Origin: an uncultured Treponema sp.
GTDB lineage: Bacteria; Spirochaetota; Spirochaetia; Treponematales; Treponemataceae
Direction: 5' to 3'
NCBI GenBank assembly: GCA_937877535.1
Contig: CALFJF010000073.1
Coordinates: forward strand, 1 to 36,842
DNA: 36,842 nucleotides
This document shows, one piece after another, positions 23,341 through 30,646 of the stretch. The position numbers were made by a program, and so were the translations under genes. How positions within the stretch are numbered: position 1 is the first letter of the stretch; the number at the start of each line of letters is the position of its first letter. The notes beneath the pieces are model-generated. The model saw only the letters and a list, made by a program, of their open reading frames with translations, had not been told where the DNA came from and did no database searches.

Positions 23341-23661
23341 ATGGACAGCGATGAAGAAGAATTCGAGAGCGACCCGAGCAAAGCCGCAATAAACATAAAA
23401 AAGCACAAGAAAAAAGACGGCGCGGGGCTATCTTTTGAAGAAGCCTCTGAGGTTTTTGACGATGAATGGGCAATCGAGGAATTTGACGAAAGGAATTCAA
23501 CGATTGACGAAGCCCGCTTCAGAGTTCTTGGCAGAGTAAAAAGTCAACTTGTTGTAGTGGTTGTCTACACGCCGAGGAACAGCAAGAGGCGGATAATTTC
23601 AGCAAGACCCGCTACAGCGCGGGAAAGGAAGGTTTATTATGACAGACTTGGAAAAATCTAA
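23341..23661 (+). CDS. brnT: BrnT-family toxin (RelE-like ribonuclease)
   Basis: BrnT is the ribonuclease toxin of a type II toxin-antitoxin pair; it inhibits translation until bound by BrnA. The 106-residue protein follows the family pattern: SDPSKAAINIKKHKKK, then LSFEEASEVFDDEWAIEEFDERNSTIDEARFRVLGR, the strand QLVVVVVYTPRN, and the diagnostic RRIISARPATARERKVYYDRL. The acidic N-terminus (DSDEEEFES) and an extra KKDGAG insert are slightly unusual. It overlaps brnA by 23 bp, toxin first, as is typical of brnTA. It is followed by an apparently intact antitoxin, so the module should be functional. Confidence 0.9.
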   Translation: MDSDEEEFESDPSKAAINIKKHKKKDGAGLSFEEASEVFDDEWAIEEFDERNSTIDEARFRVLGRVKSQLVVVVVYTPRNSKRRIISARPATARERKVYYDRLGKI

Positions 23662-23911
23662 AATCATTGCGGCTTGCGAAGCGGCGGCTATTCCTGATGA
23701 AGAAATAGACCTCTCTGAAATTCCCGAAATCACAGACTTTTCGGGATTCAGACCTTTGACGCAACATTCTGAATATTTCAAGCCCGTAAAAGAGCAGATT
23801 TCGATACGCTTCAACAAAGTGCTGCTCGCCCATTTAAGAGAAAAGGGGCGCGGCTGGCAATCGGAAGTGAACGATTTTTTGATGAACGCCTATTTGCAGG
23901 GGCAAATCTAA
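23639..23911 (+). CDS. brnA: BrnA-family antitoxin (ribbon-helix-helix)
   Basis: BrnA binds BrnT and represses the operon. The 90-residue protein starts at an ATG with GGAAGG upstream, inside the 3' end of brnT. The C-terminal KPVKEQISIRFNKVLLAHLREKGRGWQSEVNDFLMNAYLQ is the ribbon-helix-helix DNA-binding domain, with the strand QISIRF and the conserved GxGWQ followed by the second helix. The N-terminal half is acidic (IPDEEIDLSEIPEITDFSG) and would wrap the toxin. A GC-rich inverted repeat lies 44 bp downstream. Confidence 0.9.
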   Translation: MTDLEKSKIIAACEAAAIPDEEIDLSEIPEITDFSGFRPLTQHSEYFKPVKEQISIRFNKVLLAHLREKGRGWQSEVNDFLMNAYLQGQI

Positions 23912-23954
23912 GGGAATCTTGAAAAACGCCCTGCAATGAAAAATCACATCGCAA

Positions 23955-23987
23955 GGCAGCCCCCGCGAAAAATGGCGGAAAGCTGCC
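23955..23987. repeat. Inverted repeat between brnA and the convergent lipoprotein gene
   Basis: GGCAGC and GCTGCC enclose CCGC and GCGG, giving a nested GC-rich hairpin with an A-rich loop. No T run follows on either strand, so it is only a weak candidate for a shared terminator. Confidence 0.4.
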
Positions 23988-24014
23988 CCATTGTGAGTGA
24001 AGGGAAAGCGAACG

Positions 24015-24893
24015 CTACTCGCTGGCTTCTGTCAATTCAACATTGTCGAATGTGATTCCTGAGTCGGTAATCAGCACGGTGTGAGTTCGGCTGGCAACTC
24101 CGTCTTTATACCACTGCATTTTGTAGGTAAGTGTTTTTGCGGTATTGTCAGCGGTAACTTCGGGAATAGTGTATGTGTAAGCATTTCCGCCATAAGTGCA
24201 GTTTGAATCATCTATAATCTTGATTGATACAGTATAATTGTTGCCAACAGTCGCACTGTATGTCTTTCTGAACAGACTGCTGAACACATGCGTCATGGCA
24301 TATTCCGTGCCAGCTTGGCTGGCGTGCTGTGCATTAGTGAAGGAAAGCGAAATCCCGCTATCGGTTACCTTCACGGTGTAGACAGTTCCCGCCTCTTCCG
24401 CAAAAGTATCGTCTGTGTAGGCTGTCAGGCTATATTCGGTGTCAGATGTTTTTTCGGCAATGTAGTATTTTTGTGTAACGCTCGTATTGTACGCATTGGA
24501 GTGAATCCACGCATACTGAGTTTCATCAAGAACGGCAAATCCTACGCCGTTTGTAGAATCAAAGAATGCCTTTCCTACGAGAGATGAAGGAAGTGCCGCA
24601 CTCCACTTCGCCGTGAGAGTTACGTCTTTCGTCACTTTGTAGGTGTCTGCGACGGCTTTTGTAGTGCCATCGTACCAGCCGAGGAACACATAGCCGTCAG
24701 CCGTAATTGAAGAGAGCTGCGATTCGGTCAAAGCCGTGCCTTCCTCCACGCTGATTGCCGCAGGAGCAGTTCCGTGGTCACTTGTGTATGTCACGGTGTA
24801 TTTTGTAGGGTCATCATCATCGTCAGAACACGCGACGAAACCAAATCCCATGACGGCAATCGCCATCATCGAAAGAAAAAGTTTTTTGAGCAT
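24015..24893 (-). CDS. Lipoprotein with an InlB-type beta-grasp repeat
   Basis: The start at 24893 has AAGGAAG 7 nt upstream. LKKLFLSMMAIAVMGFGFVACS is a lipoprotein signal peptide with Cys22 as the acylated residue, followed by DDDDD, typical of treponemal lipoproteins. Residues about 33-95 resemble the Listeria-Bacteroides (Flg_new/InlB_B) repeat: YTVTYTSDHGTAPAAISVEEGTALTESQL through GYVFLGWYDGTTKAVADTYKVTKDVTLTAKWSA. The rest (about 100-292) is beta-rich, with ETQYAWIHSN and repeated YTV/TYTI strands, and no family I recognise. The signal peptide and leader are near copies of those of the gene at 25037-25447. Likely an exposed envelope protein of unknown function. Confidence 0.82.
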   Translation of the reverse strand: MLKKLFLSMMAIAVMGFGFVACSDDDDDPTKYTVTYTSDHGTAPAAISVEEGTALTESQLSSITADGYVFLGWYDGTTKAVADTYKVTKDVTLTAKWSAALPSSLVGKAFFDSTNGVGFAVLDETQYAWIHSNAYNTSVTQKYYIAEKTSDTEYSLTAYTDDTFAEEAGTVYTVKVTDSGISLSFTNAQHASQAGTEYAMTHVFSSLFRKTYSATVGNNYTVSIKIIDDSNCTYGGNAYTYTIPEVTADNTAKTLTYKMQWYKDGVASRTHTVLITDSGITFDNVELTEASE

Positions 24894-24907
24894 AAACGCT
24901 TCCTTTT

Positions 24908-24990
24908 GGGGAGAAGTTTTCTCCCCTCGTTTTATTTTGGAAAACCGTACGGTCTTCCAATCATAAAGCGGATAAAAGCCGCATTATAAC
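24908..24990 (-). promoter_or_regulatory. Promoter -10 and hairpin-rich leader of the 24015-24893 lipoprotein
   Basis: On the minus strand TATAAT (24983-24988) starts the leader. It is followed by three inverted repeats: GCGG/CCGC with a 7-nt loop, TTGGAA-AA-CCGTACGG-TC-TTCCAA (24937-24960), and the perfect GGGGAGAA-NNN-TTCTCCCC (24908-24926) just before the ribosome-binding site. No -35 box is clear. The same order of hairpins, with changed sequence, precedes the paralogue at 25447. Confidence 0.55.
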
Positions 24991-25036
24991 CGTTTTCTTT
25001 TCTTGCAGATGATGGCGAGGTTCAGCTCAGAGCAGA

Positions 25037-25447
25037 CTACTGCTTGGTGTATTCTGAATATGTTGTACCATGACCATAATATATGATGGTCTTGTCACTT
25101 GACAAATATCCAGTAGAAGACCCTGCAGCTCCTGTAGAAGTCGTCGTATAAGTGAATGTCACCGTGTAAACAGTTTTCGATTCACTATTGATTGTTACAT
25201 CAGAAGTTGAATCTGAGACCGTGTACTTGCAGTCGCTCATGTATGAACCGTGACTTCCGTTTGCTGTTGTCAGGCTCCATGTTCCAGACTTGTAAACATC
25301 TGTGCCAGTAAGTTCAAAATATGCGCCACTAGTGCCGACATACTTCACAGTAACTTCATCATCATCATCATCATCGTCAGAACACGCGACGAAACCAAAT
25401 CCCATGACGGCGAGTGCCATCATCGCAAGAAATAATTTTTTAAGCAT
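25037..25447 (-). CDS. Small lipoprotein, paralogous signal peptide to 24015-24893
   Basis: I start it at the ATG at 25447 (136 residues, AAGGAAG upstream). LKKLFLAMMALAVMGFGFVACSDDDDDDD differs from the neighbouring lipoprotein at only a few residues, with Cys22 as the lipidation site. The mature part is short and beta-rich: VKYVGTSGAYFELTGTDVYKSGTWSLTTANGSHG, then YTVSDSTSDVTINSESKTVYTVTFTYTTTSTG, which resembles small META/lipocalin-like lipoproteins of gut treponemes only in style. The tail has no similarity to its neighbour, so the shared part is leader plus signal peptide. Function unknown. Confidence 0.78.
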   Translation of the reverse strand: MLKKLFLAMMALAVMGFGFVACSDDDDDDDEVTVKYVGTSGAYFELTGTDVYKSGTWSLTTANGSHGSYMSDCKYTVSDSTSDVTINSESKTVYTVTFTYTTTSTGAAGSSTGYLSSDKTIIYYGHGTTYSEYTKQ

Positions 25448-25460
25448 AAACGCTTCCTTT

Positions 25461-25547
25461 TGGGGAGGCATATAAAATACCCCCCCGTGTATAGTAGACA
25501 AAACCATACGGTTCGTCATCATAAGCGGGGTTAAAGTCCGCATTATA
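25461..25547 (-). promoter_or_regulatory. Promoter -10 and hairpin-rich leader of the 25037-25447 lipoprotein
   Basis: TATAAT (25542-25547) is followed on the minus strand by GCGG/CCGC, ACCGTATGGT and a GGGG/CCCC hairpin, the same order as in the leader at 24908-24990 but with different loops and several base changes. The last ~25 bp before both start codons are nearly identical. Confidence 0.5.
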
Positions 25548-25558
25548 ACCTTATGACA

Positions 25559-26455
25559 TCAGTTTGTTGAAGTGAACACCTCCGTTATCGACATGGGCAT
25601 TGCGCCCGGCTTGTAGACGAACACAAATATGAGAACACCGCCCTCAAGTTTTCCCTTGAATGACTCGCAGGCGTAGGTTGTGCCGCTCACATCGATTTCA
25701 AAATCAGTGCGCGAAAGATAGTAGATTTCGCCGTCTTTCGTCACGCTTAATTCCGTGATGTCGAATGCGGATGAGCCCATTCCCGCCGATGTCGCGGGAT
25801 TCGTCACGGTCACGGTGTTGCCCTCGGTTTTCGTTACGGTCGTCTGAACCGTGTCGCTGTTTCCATAGTTGCTTCCGCTCACGATGACCGCCATTGTGCC
25901 GGAGTACGACTCACCTCCGCCCCATTCCGCGCTTTCTCCCGAAACGGTGATTGCAGGAATCGTGGCGGTTTGTGATTCAGAATCCGTGCCTGAATAAGTC
26001 CTTTTTGCAGCGCTCGTCCGGTTCATCTCAATCGGCTTTCCAGCCATCGCGCTTCCCGCGCCCTCGCTCGTGTCGCCGCTCACCATAATCGAAATGTTTG
26101 TCGCGCTGTTGATTCCGAGCCTTACTGTCATGCTGGAGTTTGTCTTTGCGTTGAAGTCGCTTTCCGTGCCGTACCAAGAGAGCGTGTAGACATTCGTGCT
26201 GTTTTTTTCCGCCGTGTAGAAGAACGGACTTGCCGACATTCCGCTTGAACTCATGTTCCACTCAAGGTGCTTTTCGTCGAAAATCACAAGTTCCGGAGTA
26301 AGTGGCGTTCCGCTCGATGCCGTAAAACTCGCGCCGAATGTGTAGCCGTACAAATCGGAAAGCGAATATTCCGTCACATCGCCGTCCTCGTCGTCGGAAC
26401 ACGCGATGAGGGCAAAAAGCGAAAGAGCAATCAGCAATGCAAAAATCTTTTTCAT
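25559..26455 (-). CDS. Lipoprotein encoded directly behind a TonB-dependent receptor
   Basis: I start it at the ATG at 26455 (298 residues), which has GGAG 7 nt upstream. The longer frame reads through REP-like hairpins and part of the receptor gene in another frame. KKIFALLIALSLFALIACSDDEDGD is a lipoprotein signal peptide with Cys at about 19. The mature part is beta-rich (YGYTFGASFTASSGTPLTPELVIFDEKHLEWNMS, KTEGNTVTVTNPA, ELSVTKDGEIYYLSRTDFEI) and ends YKPGAMPMSITEVFTSTN. It lies 84 bp behind the TonB receptor on the same strand, so it may be its surface-exposed ligand-capturing partner; that is inference from position. No family recognised. Confidence 0.75.
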   Translation of the reverse strand: MKKIFALLIALSLFALIACSDDEDGDVTEYSLSDLYGYTFGASFTASSGTPLTPELVIFDEKHLEWNMSSSGMSASPFFYTAEKNSTNVYTLSWYGTESDFNAKTNSSMTVRLGINSATNISIMVSGDTSEGAGSAMAGKPIEMNRTSAAKRTYSGTDSESQTATIPAITVSGESAEWGGGESYSGTMAVIVSGSNYGNSDTVQTTVTKTEGNTVTVTNPATSAGMGSSAFDITELSVTKDGEIYYLSRTDFEIDVSGTTYACESFKGKLEGGVLIFVFVYKPGAMPMSITEVFTSTN

Positions 26456-26470
26456 AATCACTCCTGTGTA

Positions 26471-26524
26471 TGGTGGTTTCGACAGGCTCAACCACCACAT
26501 TGTCATTTCGACACGCTCAATGAC
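26471..26524. repeat. Two REP-like hairpins with a shared loop and different stems
   Basis: The first is TGGTGGTT, TCGACAGGCTC, AACCACCA (26471-26497, 8-bp stem). The second is GTCATT, TCGACACGCTC, AATGAC (26502-26524, 6-bp stem). The 11-nt loops differ at one base, while the stems are unrelated but each self-complementary. They fill the gap between the TonB receptor and its lipoprotein. I associate this loop with short palindromic repeats scattered in many bacterial genomes; they may stabilise or attenuate the downstream message. Confidence 0.8.
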
Positions 26525-26538
26525 CGCGTTGTTTTTCA

Positions 26539-28560
26539 TTATAGTTTTATCCTCGCGCCCACGCTCACGGTCGTGCCGTCCTTCAAGCCGAAATATTCTT
26601 CTTGATTCTGACCGTCCGTGCCGTCCTTGAAATTCTTGTTGTTCAAAAGGTTGTCGCCCCGAATGTAGGCTTCGATTTTTTCTTCCCAGAATGTCTTTGA
26701 GAGCGTCGCGCCGAGCATAAGGTAGTCGGGCGTGTAGTCGCTTTTGCCTACTGTGACGAGCTGCTTTGAGTTCCATTCGGCATTCACGCTGAGTTTTGCC
26801 TCAATTTTTGGAATCATGTAGCCCGCGCTCGCCGTGATTCTGTGCGTCACGCGCAGAGCCAAATCCTCCCACTTCCCGCTCTCTTCGTCGTAGGCTTTTG
26901 CGGCGGTGTAGGCGTAGCCCGCCTTTGCGTCAAACCTGTCGTATTTGTAACTCGCCCCGATGTCGCCGCCGTAGGTAATCGCCTTGTCCACATTCTCGTA
27001 GGTGCGTTTCTGGGGACTTGTGGTCGAATCTGTGACCACGCTCGTAATCATGTCCTTGATGAAGTTGAAGTAGCCGCCCGCAGTAACGTTGACCCGCTCG
27101 CCGATTTTCTGCTCCGCCGACAAATTGAAACTCTGCGACTTCTCGCTTTCGAGGTTCGGGTTTCCGTAGAGGATGAAATTTCCCTCGCCGCTCGCATAGT
27201 TATGGTAGAAAATCCAGTATTTTTGCTTGAGGCTCGCCGTCTTGTAGCCCATTCCGTAGGCGAATCGAATCGTCGTTTCGTCGGTCGGGGTGAATTTTAG
27301 GCTCAGTTTTGGGGTCGCCATGAACTGAGCGGTGGTCCCCTCCATCTTTGGCGCAAAGTCAAGGCGAAGCCCCGGCACAACGTCAAGTTTTTCGTCAAAA
27401 AGTGTAATCGTGTCCTGCGCGAACGCCGAAAGCAAAAGCGACTTTTTCCGTCCGTCAAACGAATCGCCCTTTATCGTCTCAAGGTTCGCGTTCACGCCAA
27501 AAAGAATCTTGTTGAAGTCGTTGAAATCATAAGACGAGCGGATTTCGCTCTCCCAGTCCAAAAACTGCGAGTCTGTGTCGGTGACGCTTGAATCAGAGCC
27601 AGCCTGAACATCATAGGTCGTGTCAAGGAAATATGACTTTAGGCTCGAAAATCCCGAAAACAAGAGGTTGTCGCCCGCCGCATACTCGCCTGAAACGCCG
27701 CCTTCCGCCCGCTGTGTGGCATAAGCCATCGTCGCGCCCGTGTTGAAGCCCGTCGCCGTGAAGTTCGATTTTTGCAGGGAGTCGGCAAAAAGAGCGTACG
27801 CGCCCACTTTTCCCCAGTCGTCAGTCCAGTCAAGGCTTCCCCGCGCATAGCCGAGCCGTTTTTTGGGCGTTTCGTAATAGTCAAGGTAGCCGCCTGAAAG
27901 AGCGTAGTAGGCGGATTTTTCCTTTCCCGGCGTGTAGTCGAAGCTCCCCGTCACGACCGAACTCAAATGCTCTCCTGCCACGCTCGCCGTAGCCGCCGCG
28001 TAATTGCGCCAGTTCCCGCTTTTCATGTAGCTGAACTCTTCGTTGAAGTTTGCGTGGAAAGTGACGTCGCCCTCGCTCTCCGCCTTTTTCGTGATGATGT
28101 TGATGACCCCGCCCATCGCGTCGCTTCCGTAGAGAGCGGAACTCGCGCCCTGCACCACCTCGATGTGGTCAATCATCTCCACGGGAATCTCAAAAACCGC
28201 AGTCGAGCCGCCCAAATCGCCCGTAACGGCAACTCCGTCCACCAAAATCTTTATGTATGAGGAATCGAAGCCCTGCATTGAGATTGAGTCCACGGGATTT
28301 CCGCCGCTCGCGCCCTTAACCGTAACGCCAGGAAGGTTCTTGACCGCCTCGGAAAGCGTCTTCGCTCCGCTCTCGTGGATTTCCTCGCTTGAAATGACCT
28401 GCACTTTCTCGGCGGCATCTTCAATGTTCTGCTCGATTTTGCCCGCGCTCACCACGATAACGTCCTCATCGTCAGAAACTTCCTGTGAGAACGACGGCGC
28501 AAAAGCGAGCATTGAAAAAGAGAAGAATAAAATTTTTTTTGCAGAATAAGATACGCTCAT
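26539..28560 (-). CDS. TonB-dependent outer-membrane receptor
   Basis: This protein imports a scarce ligand across the outer membrane using TonB energy. The 673-residue protein has a signal peptide (KKILFFSFSMLAFAPSFSQ) and a TonB box-like EDVIVVSAG. The plug domain (about 45-160) contains VQVISSEEIHESGAKTLSEAVKNLPGV, GFDSSYIKILVDGVAV, and IEVVQGASSALYGSDAMGGVINIITKK, which is diagnostic. The rest is a 22-strand-type barrel with FRFAYGMGYKTASLKQKYW and the late RGDNLLNNKNF motif. The class resembles BtuB, heme or siderophore receptors; the substrate cannot be assigned. It is flanked by an ECF-type ATPase upstream and a lipoprotein downstream, so a metal-chelate or vitamin is plausible. The start codon has only a weak ribosome-binding site. 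Confidence 0.92.
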   Translation of the reverse strand: MSVSYSAKKILFFSFSMLAFAPSFSQEVSDDEDVIVVSAGKIEQNIEDAAEKVQVISSEEIHESGAKTLSEAVKNLPGVTVKGASGGNPVDSISMQGFDSSYIKILVDGVAVTGDLGGSTAVFEIPVEMIDHIEVVQGASSALYGSDAMGGVINIITKKAESEGDVTFHANFNEEFSYMKSGNWRNYAAATASVAGEHLSSVVTGSFDYTPGKEKSAYYALSGGYLDYYETPKKRLGYARGSLDWTDDWGKVGAYALFADSLQKSNFTATGFNTGATMAYATQRAEGGVSGEYAAGDNLLFSGFSSLKSYFLDTTYDVQAGSDSSVTDTDSQFLDWESEIRSSYDFNDFNKILFGVNANLETIKGDSFDGRKKSLLLSAFAQDTITLFDEKLDVVPGLRLDFAPKMEGTTAQFMATPKLSLKFTPTDETTIRFAYGMGYKTASLKQKYWIFYHNYASGEGNFILYGNPNLESEKSQSFNLSAEQKIGERVNVTAGGYFNFIKDMITSVVTDSTTSPQKRTYENVDKAITYGGDIGASYKYDRFDAKAGYAYTAAKAYDEESGKWEDLALRVTHRITASAGYMIPKIEAKLSVNAEWNSKQLVTVGKSDYTPDYLMLGATLSKTFWEEKIEAYIRGDNLLNNKNFKDGTDGQNQEEYFGLKDGTTVSVGARIKL

Positions 28561-28671
28561 TTCTTTGAATTTGTTAGTCTTATTAAAGAATCGTTAGCAA
28601 ACGCTATCATTTTCTTGAAAAAATTGCAATAGGATATGAAGAATTTTTTGAAGGGAATTTTAATGCACTCT

Positions 28672-30051
28672 TCACTTTTCCGTAACGACTCCGCCCTCAA
28701 TCCTTACGCGGCGGTCACAGAGAGAAGCCATGCAGCGGATGTCGTGGGTGATTGAAATCATCGTGTTCGCCTCTTCGCGGTGGATGCGGTTTAGGATTTC
28801 CATCATGTTCAAGAGCGTGCGGTAGTCCTGGCCAACGGTCGGCTCGTCGAGCAAAAGAAGCCGCGGTTTTTGGGAGAGAATCGCGCAGATTGTCACGCGC
28901 CGCTTCTGCCCCTCGGAAAGCGAGTGGGGGTGGCGGTCCAAAAGCGGCTCAAGGTCAAATTTTTTTGCAAGTCGGAGCGCGTAAGACGAATCCTTCGCGC
29001 CAAAAAGAATCTCCTCGCGCACGGTCGGCATGAAAAGCTGGTAGTTCGGATTTTGGTAGACCACGCCCACGGCTGAGAACCATTTTTTGTCCGCCCGTTT
29101 CCCCAAAGTTTCGTCAATGTGCTGAACCACACGCCCGCCGTCAGCCTTTTGAAGCCGCGCGATTATGCTCATAAGCGTGGATTTTCCAGAGCCGTTCTCA
29201 CCCGAAAGCAAAATCCGCTCGCCCTTCTTCACGCTCAGGTCGATTCCTCGGAGGATTTCCCGCTTCCCGAACGATTTTCTGATTCCCTCGATTTCAAGCG
29301 CGTTTTCCGAAAGGGAAAGCCGATTTTCCGCGCGGTCGGTGATGATGTCGGTCTGGCTTTTGAGGAACGAATCCTTGTCGCCGATTTTCTCGACCTTTTT
29401 GCCGCTCATCTGCCACACCACATCCACGAACGGAAGCACCACATCAAGGCGATGCTCCACAAGAAGGACGGCTTTTCCCTCTCCCGCGAGTTTTTTGAGC
29501 AGACCGAGAAGGATTTTCGCGCCCTCGCCGTCAAGGTTTGCAAGCGGCTCGTCAAAAATCAGAATGTCGCCCTTCATGGCGAGCGTCGAAGCCGTCACGA
29601 GCCGCTGCTTTTGACCGCCAGAGAGAGTCCGAGTCTTCCAGTCCTTTTGAAGTAGCATGAGCGAGCAGGAATTTTCGATCTGCCGGCTTATTTCATCAGA
29701 AGTGAATCCGAAATTCTCGCAGCCGAACGCGATTTCATCCTCGACAAGCGAGTGGATTATCTGCGACTCGGCATTCTGCAGAACGCTCCCCACTTTGCGC
29801 GAAATCTGGCTCATCGATTTTTCTTTTGAATTTTCGCCGTCAATCAGAATCTCGCCGTCAAACTCGCCCTGAACGACGCGCGGAATGATTCCGTTCACGA
29901 GCGAAAGCAGCGTTGACTTTCCGCTCCCCGAAAGCCCCGAAAGCAGCGCGACCTCGCCATAATTGAGTTCCATCGAAAGATTCTCAAGAACGCTTTCCCC
30001 GCCAAGCGCATAGCGGAACGAACGGCAGTTGATTTGAACGGCTTTTTTCAT
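28672..30051 (-). CDS. ECF-type ABC transporter ATPase with two fused nucleotide-binding domains
   Basis: The 459-residue protein contains two complete ABC ATPase domains. The first has Walker A GLSGSGKST, the Q loop LQNAESQ, signature LSGGQKQR and Walker B ILIFDEPLANLD. The second has Walker A GENGSGKST, Q loop YQNPNYQ, signature LSEGQKRR and Walker B LLLLDEPTVGQD, then the switch His in SITHD. Tandem ATPases of this form power energy-coupling-factor importers of vitamins or metals. The T and S membrane subunits are not next to it: downstream is a TonB receptor and upstream is the restriction-modification island. The first 38 bp are part of a 290-bp repeat, and a 12-codon copy of the gene start persists at 34401-34438. 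No promoter was evident upstream, where the palindrome array lies. Confidence 0.9.
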   Translation of the reverse strand: MKKAVQINCRSFRYALGGESVLENLSMELNYGEVALLSGLSGSGKSTLLSLVNGIIPRVVQGEFDGEILIDGENSKEKSMSQISRKVGSVLQNAESQIIHSLVEDEIAFGCENFGFTSDEISRQIENSCSLMLLQKDWKTRTLSGGQKQRLVTASTLAMKGDILIFDEPLANLDGEGAKILLGLLKKLAGEGKAVLLVEHRLDVVLPFVDVVWQMSGKKVEKIGDKDSFLKSQTDIITDRAENRLSLSENALEIEGIRKSFGKREILRGIDLSVKKGERILLSGENGSGKSTLMSIIARLQKADGGRVVQHIDETLGKRADKKWFSAVGVVYQNPNYQLFMPTVREEILFGAKDSSYALRLAKKFDLEPLLDRHPHSLSEGQKRRVTICAILSQKPRLLLLDEPTVGQDYRTLLNMMEILNRIHREEANTMISITHDIRCMASLCDRRVRIEGGVVTEK

Positions 30052-30303
30052 TTTTTCTCCTTCTGCAAGCCTTATGAAGATATTTTAAGTATTCAAAAAA
30101 GCAAAATTGTTTCAATGTCACGATGACATTTTGAGAAAACGGCTCGGCGAGCGAATGTCATTTTAACATTCGCAGAAACCGGCGGAAGCCGCAAAATGTC
30201 ATTTTGACGCTTGCTCAAAACCGCTCAGGCGTGGTACGGCATTATGACATTCGGGGAAAATCGCAAAAGTGGGGAAATGTCATCATGTATTTTGCGAAAA
30301 TCA
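30014..30303. repeat. 290-bp perfect direct repeat, left copy
   Basis: It is identical to 34401-34690 base for base as read (offset 4387). The copy contains the first 38 bp of the ABC ATPase gene, its ribosome-binding site and the whole palindrome array A. Sequence diverges immediately at both ends (30013/34400 and 30304/34691). The copies bracket 4097 bp carrying restriction-modification unit 1. Confidence 0.97.
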
Positions 30304-30334
30304 GCGGAAAACAGGGGAAATACAAGATGTATCT
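30114..30334. repeat. Palindrome array A (left): five 17-bp sites every 40-41 bp, plus a possible sixth
   Basis: Sites start at 30114, 30154, 30195, 30235 and 30276 (steps of 40, 41, 40, 41). Consensus is AATGTCA, 3 bp, TGACATT. The first is a perfect palindrome; the second has one arm mismatch, the third and fifth keep a clean left arm, and the fourth keeps a clean right arm. Spacers of 23-24 bp are not identical but share an A-tract (AAAA at about position 6-9) followed by C/G-rich sequence. A variant, AAATACA-AGA-TGTATCT, starts at 30318, outside the 290-bp repeat. The segment 30052-30347 holds no gene. Even helical phasing suggests a tandem protein-binding array. Confidence 0.85.
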
Positions 30335-30347
30335 CTCGACTTTCCTA

Positions 30348-30644
30348 TCATTCAATAAATAAGGACTCCGACGGCTTCCAGCCTTTTGCGACTTCATCAG
30401 CCTTTTCAAGCCACCGCGCAATGCGTTTTTCTGGCGGGCAGCTTTCGCCCCAATATTCTACAAAAAGTGCATCGTCCAGCTCCAGCGCGGCTTTCTTCAT
30501 ATCAGTTTCGAGCAACTTCAATGCACGCTCAATGTACACGCCACCCTCATCGTCGTTCTTTGGATTTGCCACGCTCCCCGCAGAGAACAAATCACGAGCC
30601 TGATGGCACAAAACGCCACGATAGGTCAGCAGGTACAGCACCAC
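30348..30644 (-). CDS. 98-residue protein of restriction-modification unit 1, unknown
   Basis: It starts at a GTG 2 bp after the stop of the C5 methyltransferase, without a ribosome-binding site, so it depends on translational coupling. The sequence (VLYLLTYRGVLCHQARDLFSAG, then DDEGGVYIERALKLLETDMKKAALELDDALFVEYWGE, then RIARWLEKADEVAKGW) is helical, with no membrane segment and no nuclease or HTH motif I can name. It lacks the motifs of Vsr mismatch endonucleases, which often follow C5 methyltransferases. It ends about 45 bp before the left 290-bp repeat, so it belongs to the inserted unit. It may be a specificity, control or immunity accessory. Confidence 0.6.
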   Translation of the reverse strand: MVLYLLTYRGVLCHQARDLFSAGSVANPKNDDEGGVYIERALKLLETDMKKAALELDDALFVEYWGESCPPEKRIARWLEKADEVAKGWKPSESLFIE

Positions 30645-30646
30645 AG

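Noticed and set aside
26456..26776. N-terminal extension of the lipoprotein at 25559-26455
   Set aside because: It would translate the REP-like hairpins and antisense-phase receptor DNA; the signal peptide and ribosome-binding site fix the start at 26455.
30211..30603. 130-residue plus-strand frame across the left repeat and the 98-residue gene
   Set aside because: It crosses array A and is antisense to the coupled 98-residue gene; no support as a gene.
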